Below, piece after piece: positions 47,486 to 57,880 of a stretch of 64,000 nucleotides of DNA (within the stretch, counting starts at the first letter, position 1; each line of letters starts with the position of its first letter). The notes under the pieces were generated by a model. That model did no database searches. It was not told the DNA's origin and saw only the letters and a list, made by a program, of their open reading frames with translations. Location of the stretch: NCBI RefSeq assembly GCF_963675165.1, contig NW_026986607.1, positions 1 to 64,000 of the forward strand, written 5' to 3'. Source of the DNA: Halichondria panicea. Taxonomy: Eukaryota > Porifera > Demospongiae > Suberitida > Halichondriidae. Made by a program: the position numbers and the translations under genes.

Positions 47486-47566
47486 GCATGGGTTGTTGTC
47501 GTTACATGTACGTGGTGATTTTATTTTAGAAGTACGCAAATGCCACATATGAAACATCGTATATAG

Positions 47567-47741
47567 TGTTGGAAATCTTATTAGTTATTGTGTCACTACG
47601 TATTATGTCATCAGTATTGTAATCACATGATCAGACACATGTTGTGAGAAATGAATGAAAGATGAACAAGAGTCAATATCTGTAGTATAGCGATAATGAG
47701 AACAGTTTGAACAGTTAAGGTTAAGTAAGAGTGAATTCTGA
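47567..47741 (+). repeat. 5' LTR of BEL/Pao element
   Basis: Begins TGTTGGAAATCTTATTAG and ends GTGAATTCTGA. It contains the uninterrupted CTGTAGTATAGCGATAAT site that is split by the mariner-like insertion in the 3' LTR. Confidence 0.75.
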
Positions 47742-47835
47742 TGGTCCTTCGAACCGGATTGGAATCGGAAGTCTACAAACAAGTTTGCGAAGACTACTCA
47801 ACGGATCACTCTACTGTCTGCTCACATAGTGTGCA

Positions 47836-48895
47836 ATGACCGACGCAGAAGTCTCAACAAGGAAGAAAAGAATACGCACTGGCCACAAGGCGTCGGCCAC
47901 GCGCACTCTGGGTCAACTGGCTGTTGCTCTTGGAGAAACACCCCCAAACCCAGATCGACTGTCTCTACTTAAGCAGCCCCTCGAACAAAAGTTGGAAACA
48001 CTAAAGGGATTAGATTATTGAACTTACCCCAGAGGAAACCCTTGATGATGAAAATCAACAAGCCGACGAGTATCGGGAGCGAATATATGAAGCCTTGACA
48101 CGAATCAAAAGAGCTGAACCTCCTGCTACAGCACCTGGGATTGCCCCACCTACGACCACTCGAGGTTCTGAACGAGGGGCGAGAGTTCAACTGCCCAAAC
48201 TAACACTTCCACACTTTAATGGTGACCTGATGAAATGGCCAACCTTTTGGGACTCATATGAGTCCGCTATTCACAATAACGATGGGCTAACAGACACGGA
48301 CAAGTTCAATTATCTGAGGTCCCTGGTGGAACGAACTGCGTATGATGCCATTTCCGGACTCACCGTGTCGACCGTTAACTATCAAGAAGCGATTGAGATC
48401 CTGCAGAAAAGGTTTGGCAATAAACAACTGATAATCTCGAAGCATATGGAGACACTGTTGACGGTTGGAGGCTGTGACATCAGACCAGAACCTGAAGGAT
48501 CTGCGACGACTCTACGACAGCACCGAATCACGCATGAGAAGTTTGAAGTCCCTAGGAGTGGAATCAGAATCGTATGGGGCTATGCTCTCCTCTGTGCTGC
48601 TAACCAAGCTACCTACCGATCTGCGTCTCATTGTCAGCCGTAAGGTCACATCCACAGATTTGAACATGGATAGCCTACTTAAAACCTTCGAAGAAGAACT
48701 GGTCGCTAGAGAGAGAGCTTCCAACTCCAACTCCTCCCATACACCACCACGTCGAAACCAAGATCGAGGCCGACAAACTTCCTCTACCCTATTGTCAAGG
48801 GTGCAGGAACCATACAAGAGCTGGCGTAAGTTGTAGCTACTGCCAGCAATCCCACTCGTCAACCGACTGCAAGACTGTAATCAGCCTCACTTTTT
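47836..48895 (+). pseudogene. BEL/Pao gag, frameshifted
   Basis: Starts MTDAEVSTRKKRIRTGHKAS. The frame is lost by one base near 48018 (after LKGLDY), resumes as ELTPEETLDDE, and shifts again near 48464 (before VTSDQNLKDLRRLYDS). The Cys/His knuckle YCQGC...CSYCQQSHSSTDC precedes the deletion junction. Structural protein of the retroelement; inactive. Confidence 0.75.
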
Positions 48896-48899
48896 TCCA

Positions 48900-49710
48900 G
48901 GACGGTACTGTCAAGGAACACTTAGCGGAACTAAGCTGCGAATGGGTGTTCAACGTTGAACGCGCACCATGGTCGGGTGGTGTCTTCGAGAGAATGGTCA
49001 AATCGACAAAACGTTGCTTACGCAAAGTGATATGGAGAGCCCACCTCTCGCATGATGAACTCCTCACTGCAGTCACGGAAATCGAAGCCGTTATCATATC
49101 TCGGCCAACGATTTGGAGGAAGAACTCGCTCCTTCTCATTTGATTGTGGGACGTCGAATTCTAAACTTACCCGACCATATTGGATATCTATGTGATTCTA
49201 CCGATGATGAAGAGTTCTCAATCAATTCTACACAACTTGCGAAACGCGTTAAGCATCTCAGCAGTATACATTGAATCACTTTTGGAATCGATGGAGAACC
49301 GAGTATTTAGCAGAACTGAGGGTAGCCCATTACCATTCTGTGAAGAAAGTTGCCAATTCTGGAGACCACAACCTGTCCATTGGAGATGTCGTGATCGTAT
49401 ACAACAAACACCTACCCCGTGGACTTTGGAAGCTCGAGAGGATACAGGAACTCATGAAGGGTCAAGACGGACAATTTAGGGGTGCCACAGTCAAGATGGC
49501 CACGAGAGGTCGCCAACAGACTCTGCTGCATCGACCGATCCAACTACTATACCCCTTAGAAGTGAGATGCCCAATGGACCAGAGAAGCCAACTAACGATG
49601 CCGAGGAACCTGACACCGAACAAGAAGCTGACGTGGTCAAGGAAGGTCCTATGGAAACTCGACAAAGAACAACACGTGTTGCAGCCCAACATGTATGAAC
49701 TGGAAGACAA
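48900..49710 (+). pseudogene. BEL/Pao integrase C-terminal remnant
   Basis: Starts at about NVERAPWSGGVFERMVKSTK, the region around the last catalytic Glu, continues through HDELLTAVTEIEAVIISRPT in one frame, then in another frame NHFWNRWRTEYLAELR, GDVVIVYNKHLPRGLWKLER and TLLHRPIQLLYPLE. At least one frame change near 49125. Only the end of pol is retained. Confidence 0.75.
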
Positions 49711-49912
49711 TTGAACTTAAAGGACTGAACTTAAGATTATGTTATCCCGATTGTTGACCATGTTTGGTCAACGGGGGGAGTGTGTTGGAAATCTTATTAG
49801 TTATTGTGTCACTACGTATTATGTCATCAGTATTGTAATCACATGATCAGACACATGTTGTGAGAAATGGATGAAAGATGAACAAGAGTCAATCTAATTG
49901 AATCCTGTAGTA

Positions 49913-50589
49913 CAACCTTTTTCACCTCATTTGAAATACACATTTTAAAAACAAAAAAAGAAATGTACCACTAATTGACCTCAGGTATGTACATATAGTA
50001 ATAGTCAGAGCTGGGCATGTTCACAATTTCAAATTGTTAATGAATGATAGATTGTGCAAGACCTAGATCTAAGCCTTCTTTAGAGTGATGTGCAAGACCT
50101 AGATCTAAGCCTTCTTTAGAGTGAATCCTATAGACGTTTAGGGCATAATGTGGCAGCACTTGTAGATCTACCAGCAATCTGAATTTCAGGTAGTCGGCTT
50201 TTCAAATCATCTCAATGACGATTAGTTTATCGTGAGATCATCTAGACAGTACTCCCTTGGGCTGGCTTTATTAGCAGACACATCTCCAGTGTGTTGAAAT
50301 CTATCAACAACCCTCCAAACAGTAGCTTCAGCAACAAACAATCTATCTACTGCTTCCTTAATGGTACAGCAATTGACAAGCCTTTGCCATATACCATTCT
50401 CCACCTCAGATTCTCATGATAGGATTTTGTACGGCCAGGTTCCCCCATTATTACTTGGTCTTGCACAATCAATCATTTATGAAACTGTGAACATGCCCAG
50501 CTCTGACCATTACTATATGTACATACCTGAGGTCAATTAGTGGTACATTTCTTTTTTTGTGTATATTTCAAGTGAGGTGAAAAAGGTTG
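49913..50589. mobile_element. Tc1/mariner-type non-autonomous element inside 3' LTR
   Basis: 677 bp flanked by TA (49911-49912 and 50590-50591) with inverted ends of about 110 bp (CAACCTTTTTCACCTCATTT and its complement, extending to GAGCTGGGCATGTTCAC). The 5' LTR gives the empty site with a single TA. On the minus strand, 50404-50222 encodes a helix-turn-helix remnant (IKEAVDRLFVAEATVWRVVD, RFQHTGDV) as in the N-terminus of IS630/Tc1/mariner transposases. A direct repeat (GTGCAAGACCTAGATCTAAG...) of about 38 bp occurs twice at 50053-50122. Confidence 0.8.
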
Positions 50590-50639
50590 TATAGCGATAA
50601 TAAGAACAGTTTGAACAGAGTGAATTCTGATTATTTACA

Positions 50640-50890
50640 TATAGCAATACATACAGCATTTTCGTGAGGTGCAAAATTTCGCGTTTTTCGAAAGTATATA
50701 GAGCAGTAACACGAAAATTAAAGCCGGGATAAACTCCCATGCACGCACCGGTATTTTACATGCAAAGCTATTGGTGGGTGTGGTTTCCTGACATTGAACC
50801 GCGAATATTAGAACTCACGAACATTTTTGCTGAGGGCTCTGGAGCCAAACAGCAAACATTTGCACCCACGAAAATTTCCCGCTATAATGG
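50640..50890. mobile_element. probable MITE remnant
   Basis: AAATTTCGCG and CGCGAATA/GAAAATTTCCCGCTATA motifs are arranged as a loose inverted pair (AGGTGCAAAATTTCGC near 50668 against GCACCCACGAAAATTTCC near 50870). Non-coding. Confidence 0.4.
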
Positions 50891-50926
50891 TATGTGCCCC
50901 CTACACCTTTGTATCAGTAATAGTAC

Positions 50927-51728
50927 CTCTCAACAGTTGTAGGTGCATCTTGAAAAATACTGATTCCTGCCTCACAGAGAGAAGCTAGTTGTGAAACCGT
51001 GGGTGGAAATAACTGAGCAAAAGCCTTTGCAGAAAAAAGGAACCTTAGACACAAGCATCCATCCTCGATACTGCATAAGCGAAATGTCCATTCATTCACG
51101 TTAAAGATAGAAGCAATGGTATCTTTGGCTGAGATAACATCACGAAGGGAAGAGTATCCACTTGAAGTTAGTTTCACTGTCAAAATGTTTGTACCGTTCC
51201 TTGATTCAGGTAAGCTGGGAAAGGTGTTGCGGGGAATCTCAAAGGCACTTCTTTTACAATAGTTGTCGAATGCAATTACATAATCCTTCATGATCATTTT
51301 GTCCTTTTTGGAGCCGAATTCCAATACAATACTATTGACAATTTTGTAGTTCAAGAAAGACTTGTACGGCCTAAGGGCAACAAAAATAGAAGGAATTGTA
51401 TCAGCTATTTCCAGTTTTGCGATGTATTCCTTCTCATCCGAAGATGAAATCATATCCAAAACAAAATTTTTGACCACCGCTACATCTTCCTTCGCTACAT
51501 CTTCCTTGAGATTTTTTGCAATAGCAGTGTCGGCTCTAGCAAAGAGCTCGATCATATTCTGAGTATCCTTTCTGAGAGTGGCCTCTAGTACTGATCGATC
51601 TTCTTTAGAGAGTGCTGGTGTGTTGAGGTATGGAAAGAGGGTTTCACCAGTTGCTTTGTGGAAGGAATTTTTTGACAAGTACTGCTCAAGCGTGCATTTC
51701 TGACAATATGGACAGATAAAGCTGGGCC
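50927..51728 (-). CDS. gene E/D exon: unnamed domain, copy 2
   Basis: Exon entered in phase 1 (acceptor CTTTATAG) with a possible phase 2 donor at GAGAG|GTACTA; otherwise it ends YYY-stop at 50914. Starts GPSFICPYCQKCTLEQYLS (Cys-rich), then helices IPSIFVALRPYKSFLNYKIV and FDNYCKRSAFEIPRNTF, and a C-terminal FNVEWTF-like core, here SIFNVNEWTFRLCSIEDG. This block layout recurs in sponge Death-domain proteins as I remember them, but I know no name for it. No poly(A) signal was noticed after the stop, which slightly favours splicing onward to gene D. Confidence 0.55.
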
Positions 51729-51926
51729 CTATAAAGAAAGAAGATTATGAAAAACAGTCAATAATTATTTTAAAACCAGTAGGCTTTCACGGGTAACGTT
51801 GTACCAATCTTGAAGCGTGTATAATTATAGTATTTTGCATGCACATACGTATAAATTTCACTAGTATTCGAACTGTTATAATTATCTTGACATTGGCGTG
51901 AATGAATCAAAACAGCATGGAAAGTA

Positions 51927-52662
51927 TACCATACCCTCGCGAAAATAAGCCCACCCTTTTCTGCAAGAAGTCTAGGCTTATTAGGGGACTGGGCGTTTAA
52001 TCGCGAACGGCTTGTTTTCATTTGAATATACGCCCATTCGCGGCCTCAAATCGAGGTTTACACTTTGCTCTATGACAATTCTTTAATTTTAATACATACT
52101 TTTAGTATGAACATTTCATTGACAACAACAATGTTATAAACTAATGCGTGAGTATGATTAAAGCATGACAAGAGAATGAACACGAAGAAGTGGACTCTGA
52201 CTCTATTCGTTGCTTGTCAATGTCAGATGTTAGCAGAAACTTTCCGAAGGATGGTAGGTCACACTCCTACAGAGCAGCTATCAGGTACTTTGTTTCAGAA
52301 ACCCAAGGCAAGGTAACCTGCAAAATTAGCGTGTGTGATAACTTTCTTGGACTTTGTGTTTTCCTTTCTCAGCATGTAGGACTACTTGTTCCCTGCATAT
52401 ACATCTTTAAGAGAAAACTGATCCATACAGAGAAAGTTATATGTCTGATCTTGGTCCAGCAAGGAGTATAGTCTTACTATATCTGCTACCTAAAACTTCC
52501 TTTCTTCGTAGTTAACATGTGACATTCAGCTACTGCGCATGCTCATCTCTTTATTCTGGGTGGGCTTATAATCGAGTGAAAATACCCTCGTGCAAGAACT
52601 TCAAAGCAAAAGAGGGGATGGGCGTTTATTCAAGATGGGCTTATTTTCGCGAGGGTACGGTA
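51927..52662. mobile_element. MITE-type TIR element in intron
   Basis: Ends TACCATACCCTCGCGAAAAT and ATTTTCGCGAGGGTACGGTA with AAGCCCA/TGGGCTT following. 736 bp, no transposase. In the intron between 51728 and 54061. Confidence 0.7.
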
Positions 52663-52774
52663 CATGCATTTATCGCCTTTATCGTGTATATGAACGTGTG
52701 CTATGATATTTGTTTATGCATAATCATGTAAAAGGGCTTGTAGAATAATGAAAGCACTGCGGGTGCTATACATG

Positions 52775-53537
52775 TAGCCTCTACACAGGCTCTCCTTTTT
52801 CTGTTCTTTATCACAATCGTTCAATAAGATAAAATACTGTATTATTCGTTCAATGAGATAAAATACGGTATTAATTGGAGGAATAAAGAAAGAAATAGAC
52901 GTAAAGTTAGGAAAAAGGAGAGCCTGTATCGGGAAGTCGCGTGAGGGTAGAAGGGTGGTAGAAGGGTGAAAATGAGCGTGGGCATACTGAGCTAGAGATG
53001 TTGGACTGCCCACGCAGAGGTCTACGACTAGTAAAACTTTGCCTGCTGCAAGCTGGACATGGACTTGGAACTGGAAGTTTGCAAGCACTATAGCTAGCTA
53101 TACCTTAGGCTTAGCTAGATGATCTACTAGTCTAGATTGTATGTTTAGATTCTATCACTATTACCTTTTCTTGTGTCTTTCTACATGCTATAGTAGAATA
53201 GCTTAGTCATCATTATCATATAGCAGGTAGCTACTGCCACCAGAGCTGGCCACGCTGGTTCTCTGATCTGACTTGCAGCACAGCTTGGTGGTTGTCTCAG
53301 TGCAGTACAGTACAGTCTTACTCGGAATGCGTGGGAGAATACCTTACGTCACGATTGTGGGCTACATATCGCCCACGTTCATAAAAATCCTTGTGGATCA
53401 CGCGATTTCCCAAACCAGGCCTTACGTTTTCTTAACTGTACGCCCATTTCTTTCTTTGCTGCCTCACTATGTCTTTCTTATGTTTATGGATGAACAGTGA
53501 CAACAGCAAGAAAAAGTAAGGCCTGGGAACGAGGCTA
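52775..53537. mobile_element. TIR element with 9-bp direct-repeat flanks
   Basis: TAGCCTC at the left and CCTGGGAACGAGGCTA at the right. CTATACATG occurs directly outside both ends (52766-52774 and 53538-53546), a strong target duplication. It is inserted into another copy of the GCACTGCGGGTGCT...ATGCCTCGGTG dispersed repeat. No transposase frame. Confidence 0.7.
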
Positions 53538-53869
53538 CTATACATGATGCCTCGGTGAAGGTGTAAAACTTACATATTAACATAAAGCTGCTTTTATATA
53601 CTAGCTCTTTGACGGTTGCAAAATCCGGCATATAGTCTTGTTCTTTTTGCAGTCTGCATCGTGGGATTGAATTTTTGCTAGGGGGAGGTCCTTTTATAGT
53701 GCTGCGGTCACGTGGTATATAAGTCAGATATGCCACACCTACTCGGAGAATATGCACCCTATATATCCTCCGCTACAGTGGTTACATACCCCTCGGAGTA
53801 ACCATGCACAGTAACGGAGGATATAATTATGGGTGCATGCATATCCTCCTCTTATAGGTGTGGTATATC

Positions 53870-53965
53870 TAAAACAATTTTCGTGGGCTTAATTTTTGTG
53901 TAGGATTGCTAACCCACAAAATCAACGAAAATTAAGCCCCTCGAAAATTTAGCGATTTACGGTGT
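53870..53965. mobile_element. short fold-back MITE in intron
   Basis: ATTTTCGTGGGCTTAATTTT and AAAATTAAGC-type complements flank a short GGATTGCTAACCCAC core, ending CGATTTACGGTGTA. Similar core sequence (TGTGTAGGATTGCTAACCCA) is in the gene C and D intron MITEs. Confidence 0.55.
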
Positions 53966-54060
53966 ATACATGCAGATGCTCATACATGCAGATGCTCAAG
54001 AGTTTAATAAAGATTATGAATCTCATTAACGCTAAAAGTAATTATATATAGAGATTGTAC

Positions 54061-54759
54061 CTTGTAGAGCCGTGTAGACCTGGATATCATCAATGGTGAT
54101 GGATAGAAAGCCATTATTTGCTAAGAATTCAAGTTCTTTTCCTTGCTTCAACTGTTCCTCTATTGAGCACGCCAGAGAAGGAGGGACGTACAAGATGATG
54201 CTTTTGACACCACCTGCCACAAGAATAAATTCCTGAGATAGGGAAAATCCTTTCGAAAAAAGTTTGCTAGTTGTCTTCACATCATACAAAGTACAGTCTT
54301 CCCATTTTTTGCATACTTTTTTAACGACTATTCGTTTCAACTTAACCATTGATGGCTTTGCAATTAAATACGGCCAATAGTCAACAAAATCGCAAAGTTT
54401 AGTTTTAATAAGAAATGTTTTCCTTTCACTCTCATACTCGGCTAGCTTCCTCAGCAAAGGATTGTCTGCTTCAGTGAACATAACTCGAACCACGTGTTGG
54501 AAGAGCTCATAGTTCAAGAAATCCCAGAATTGATTTAACTTGCCCCATATCTCTGCGAGCATGTTCGCTTTCTCGAAGCATTCTTCAACATAATTTCCTG
54601 TAATGTGCTTTAACGATACACTCATGCTCGTTACAATAGCATAGAAATTGTCTACACTAATGCCAGATTTCTTAATTCGTTGATACCCTTCGTTAGTTAG
54701 CAAATTAAAGATCTCCTCCAGGTGTTTAACTTGGTCATCCAGGCTTGAGTAATCTGAGC
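54061..54759 (-). CDS. gene E/D exon: unnamed domain, copy 1
   Basis: 233 residues, phase 1-1 (acceptor CTGCAG, donor GTACAA). Starts SDYSSLDDQVKHLEEIFN and includes FYAIVTSMSVSLKHITGNYV, WGKLNQFWDFLNYELFQHVV and FLSITIDDIQVYTALQ. The W/FxxLNYELxxHVV pattern corresponds to FVALRPYKSFLNYKIV in the next exon, so the two exons are distant repeats of one fold. No name known. Confidence 0.6.
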
Positions 54760-54810
54760 CTGCAGGTAATGAATTAACTGATTGTTCAGGTTACGAAAAT
54801 CAATACTTAC

Positions 54811-54870
54811 CAATTAGGCCAGTTTCTGATAAAGGAGACGGAAATTTAGACTGCTTTTTGCTCATCATTC
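54811..54870 (-). CDS. gene E/D exon: 20-residue linker
   Basis: Encodes MMSKKQSKFPSPLSETGLI between acceptor TCAATAG and donor GTAAGT, phase 1-1, 60 nt. Joins the Death exon to the first unnamed domain. Confidence 0.5.
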
Positions 54871-54942
54871 CTATTGAAGAGCAAAAAAAGTGATCATTTG
54901 CTGAATTAATCAATAATAATTATGTTATAATTATTTGGGTAC

Positions 54943-55215
54943 CAATTCTCCACTCCTCAATCTTCTCCGCCACATCCTTACGGTCCACGGTTGGAGATCG
55001 GAGACAGTCACACACATCCCTCCATGAGAGGGGGCCACCAGAGTGCAGACGTTTAATCAGCATTTCACGGAGACAGGTGTCAAGATTTTGGCTGTTTATT
55101 TCGTGGATCGCACTCAAGTCGTTACCATCAATGTTCAGGTTCAATCCAATATTGAACCATTTAGTACGAGCAGGATAGAGTTGTTTATGCAGTGGTGAAA
55201 GGTCATCACATATAT
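54943..55215 (-). CDS. gene E/D exon: N-terminal Death domain
   Basis: 91 residues, phase 1-1 (acceptor CACACAG, donor GTACCC). Sequence DDLSPLHKQLYPARTKWFNI, then LNLNIDGNDLSAIHEINSQN, LDTCLREMLIKRLHSGGP and SWRDVCDCLRSPTV, a typical Death fold. An ATG at 55258 could start translation in frame through a His/Thr-rich leader (MRRACTHIHTHTHT), but that leader overlaps a CA-repeat acceptor tract, so splicing from an upstream exon is preferred. Confidence 0.65.
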
Positions 55216-55259
55216 CTGTGTGCGTGTGGGTGTGTATGTGTGTGCATGCTCTGCGCACT

Positions 55260-56140
55260 TAAGGCCCGGGTCCAGATTTTAACACCAAAATTTACACTAT
55301 GTTCATACTGCTGTATTATTTGCAATATACAGTGTATGCTGCATCAAAATGATCCAAAATGAAGCTCAATGTTTTCTTTTTCCAAAAAACTAATTAGCTT
55401 AATTCAATTATGCTAATTAGTCCCATAAATGATGATGACGTCATGCCACTTTCAGAAAGAGAAGTGCAAATACGGCGTTGAAGATGCCAAGATCAAGCTT
55501 TAAAAACAAGGCTAGATGAACATCTCATAGCTAGGTACTAGTATCCTTGATGGGAAGAGTAGGAGTTATTGTATTCTTGAGATACACAAAATAGCCTACC
55601 TCTAGGGTGGCTGTCAGAGCTAAAGAAGCTAGCATAGCTAAGAAAGTTTTGGACATTTTTACTTCCCATCAAGGAAACATAATCATAACAACATAATCTA
55701 TCTTTTGAGGGCCTAAACAGCTACTCTTACCTTGTTTAAGTCCGCCGTATTTGTTGCCAAAGATAATCTATAATAGTTCTAGCAGCTAGCTAAGCAAATA
55801 CATTGACCTTATGACGTCATGTGCAATGAATAACATTAATAAACATTATGAATCTCATTAACACTACATGATCTACATGATCTACATAAAATGTAGGCAA
55901 TGAATAAAATTAATCTTATCAGTGCCTGACCCAGGCCTTAACTGCCCAGAGTGCTGTGCAACAATATCTTGTAATGATTCCACTAACAAAATTCATGCCC
56001 TCATACACGATTTCTTGGAATGTGTTTTATTTGTTACACTGTACTTTCCCCCATGTTACCCTCATCCACCATGTTGAGTAGGCCAAAGAATTTACTATAA
56101 AGAGAACAATACTTCAGTCCTGTGAATAAATTAAAAAGCT
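55260..56140. other. intronic or intergenic spacer with two CRE-like sites
   Basis: No coding exon found. TGACGTCA palindromes occur at 55436-55443 and 55812-55819. Short fold-back AT sequences otherwise. Confidence 0.3.
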
Positions 56141-56145
56141 ATATA

Positions 56146-56779
56146 TACCGTAGTTAACCGTCGAACCGCCCACCTGTTTTGATGGCTTCATTTAGGCTAT
56201 AATGGTGTAGCTATAGGATTGGATCATAATAGCAAGCAAATACCTGGTGTAAAGTATAACTGGTATAAAGTATATCCAATACTGCACAGCTCTCATTTAG
56301 GCTAAACAATTAAGGGGTGGGCGGATTTGATTATGTGGCTACTAAACCGTGCAAGCACCCATCCAAGAGAGTTGTGCTGGTACTTTCTGTGAAAACTACA
56401 CAGCTCATCTTCTATACAGTTACAGATCACATGCAGAAGACACTCTGCCACAAGAGAGAAAGGGGCCTGAACTGAAAGTAGACCATGTGTTTTGGTGTTT
56501 AGAAGAAACAGTCTCTTTGAACACTTGATGTCTGTTCTAGGATAGATCTACTATAGTAACTTTTAAAGTCTGTTTTATGCATGTTTATAATGAGCTACAA
56601 GCTATTTAATAGCTCCACACAGTGAAAATCTTGCATCGTGTTGACATTTGACCTAATTATATGCATGCGCAATAGTGGGCGCTTCTATACGATTGCAATT
56701 AGGCCTCTACAAGACTTTCAGGCAAAAGTAGGGGATGGGCGGTTATTTGATATGGGCGGTTTGACAGTTAACTACGGTA
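56146..56779. mobile_element. TIR element with TACCGTAGTTAAC termini
   Basis: Ends TACCGTAGTTAACCGTCGAA and the near complement TTGACAGTTAACTACGGTA, followed inward by CCGCCCA/GGGCGG. About 634 bp, non-coding. Confidence 0.75.
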
Positions 56780-56898
56780 CACACAAGTGATAGTAAACTG
56801 ATACAATTGATCAACGTGTTAATTAAGTTGCTGCATGTGCAGCTACAGATCTGTTATTATGCCTCGGTGCGCATGCGCAAGCGAGGTATACGGTAGTG

Positions 56899-57499
56899 CA
56901 GTGGCGTAGGCAGAGGGGGGCTGACGGGGCTGGAGCCCCCCCCTTTTGTGTTTCATCAACTCCAAACCAGCTTGAATCACCTTGATCTGTCCATAGATGT
57001 GATCTGTCAATCTATTCTGTCAATCTATTCTGCAACTGCACTGCATGTGTTACTAGAATGATGTCATTCTCAATGGAAATGTGGGCAGGGTCATCTACTC
57101 ATCTACTGCGCATGCTTACTGCTGATGAATACCGTATAGCGGGTATATTTCGAGGGTATAAATTTTCGCGGATGGACCATTACAAAGGATTTCGCGGATT
57201 TTATTTTCGTGGTCTGAGTTCCAGCCTTTTGGCGCATGCGCACATCAACATGCAGCTGTACCTCCACATCGTTAGCCTCAAATCCATAATACTGAACACA
57301 CCTACTATTACAAATTTTCGTGGGTATACATTTTCACGGTACAGGCTCAATCCGCGAAAACCGCGAACATTTATACCCTCGAAATATACCCGCTATACGG
57401 TAGTGATGACCTTTTTTTTCTAAGCTATTCAGCGCCTGCTCCTGGCCCTGCTCAATGGATTTGAGCCCTGCCTTTCCCAAAATCCTGGCTATGCCACTG
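56899..57499. mobile_element. hAT-like element 1 with MITE inside
   Basis: Termini CAGTGGCGTAGGCAG and CTGGCTATGCCACTG; GGTAGTG flanks both sides in a near-8-bp duplication. It contains a TACCGTATAGCGGGTATATT...CGCTATACGGTA MITE at 57130-57402. No transposase. Confidence 0.7.
57130..57402. mobile_element. MITE with TACCGTATAGCGGG termini
   Basis: 273 bp, inverted ends TACCGTATAGCGGGTATATT and AATATACCCGCTATACGGTA, then TCGAGGGTATAAATTTTCGC and its complement. Nested in hAT-like element 1. Confidence 0.85.
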
Positions 57500-57501
57500 G
57501 T

Positions 57502-57504
<3 letters not shown>

Positions 57505-57558
<54 letters not shown>

Positions 57559-57560
57559 AT
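57505..57560. repeat. GT dinucleotide microsatellite
   Basis: A run of over 20 GT units with single interruptions. Confidence 0.9.
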
Positions 57561-57880
57561 GTGTGTAGACTGCTACAGCTGCTCAAGGATGAATCAAGTG
57601 CAAGTAAGAGTTTCTATATAGGCTTCTAGTCATGTTTACTTGGATTTTAATTCGTGGATTTGCAAAATAATGCTTCGTTCTCGAGTTATGCCTAGTTTTG
57701 CTTACTTGGAATGCCATTGCAGCCTTTTCAGAAGAGCACGTATAGCCAAACTTGTTTACCGAGTGTTGCTACTCTACTTAGTAGTTATAGCTCTGCACTA
57801 AAACGCTAGCTATTGGTAGCTGCAAGAGTGAGAAGAGAGCTAGCTGCAAGGCTCTCTGACTTGCAGCCATTAATTTTAGG

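Larger units (their letters stand above)
47567..50630 (+). mobile_element. BEL/Pao LTR retrotransposon, pol-deleted, with nested insertion
   Basis: LTRs of about 175 bp begin TGTTGGAAATC (47567-47741; 49783-50630 including a 679-bp insertion). TGGTCCTTCGAACC follows the 5' LTR as a primer-binding site candidate, and GGGGGGAG precedes the 3' LTR as a polypurine tract. Gag is of BEL/Pao type (LPKLTLPHFNGDLMKWPTFW, NYLRSLVERTAYDAISGL, FGNKQLIISKHM) with CCHC-like Cys/His near 48800-48870. It then jumps near 48885 to the integrase end (NVERAPWSGGVFERMVKSTK, LPRGLWKLERIQE), so protease, RT, RNase H and most of integrase are deleted. No clear target duplication. It lies 82 bp upstream of the candidate gene D ATG, or inside a gene D intron if the fusion model holds. 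Confidence 0.8.

Noticed and set aside
47562..50635. Target-site duplication for the BEL/Pao element
   Set aside because: Flanks TATAG and TTATT do not match; ATATAG occurs near both ends but not at the LTR borders.
55436..55819. TGACGTCA sites as promoter elements of gene E
   Set aside because: They lie in what is probably a repeat-filled intron; short palindromes are expected by chance at some rate, so only mentioned in the spacer entry.
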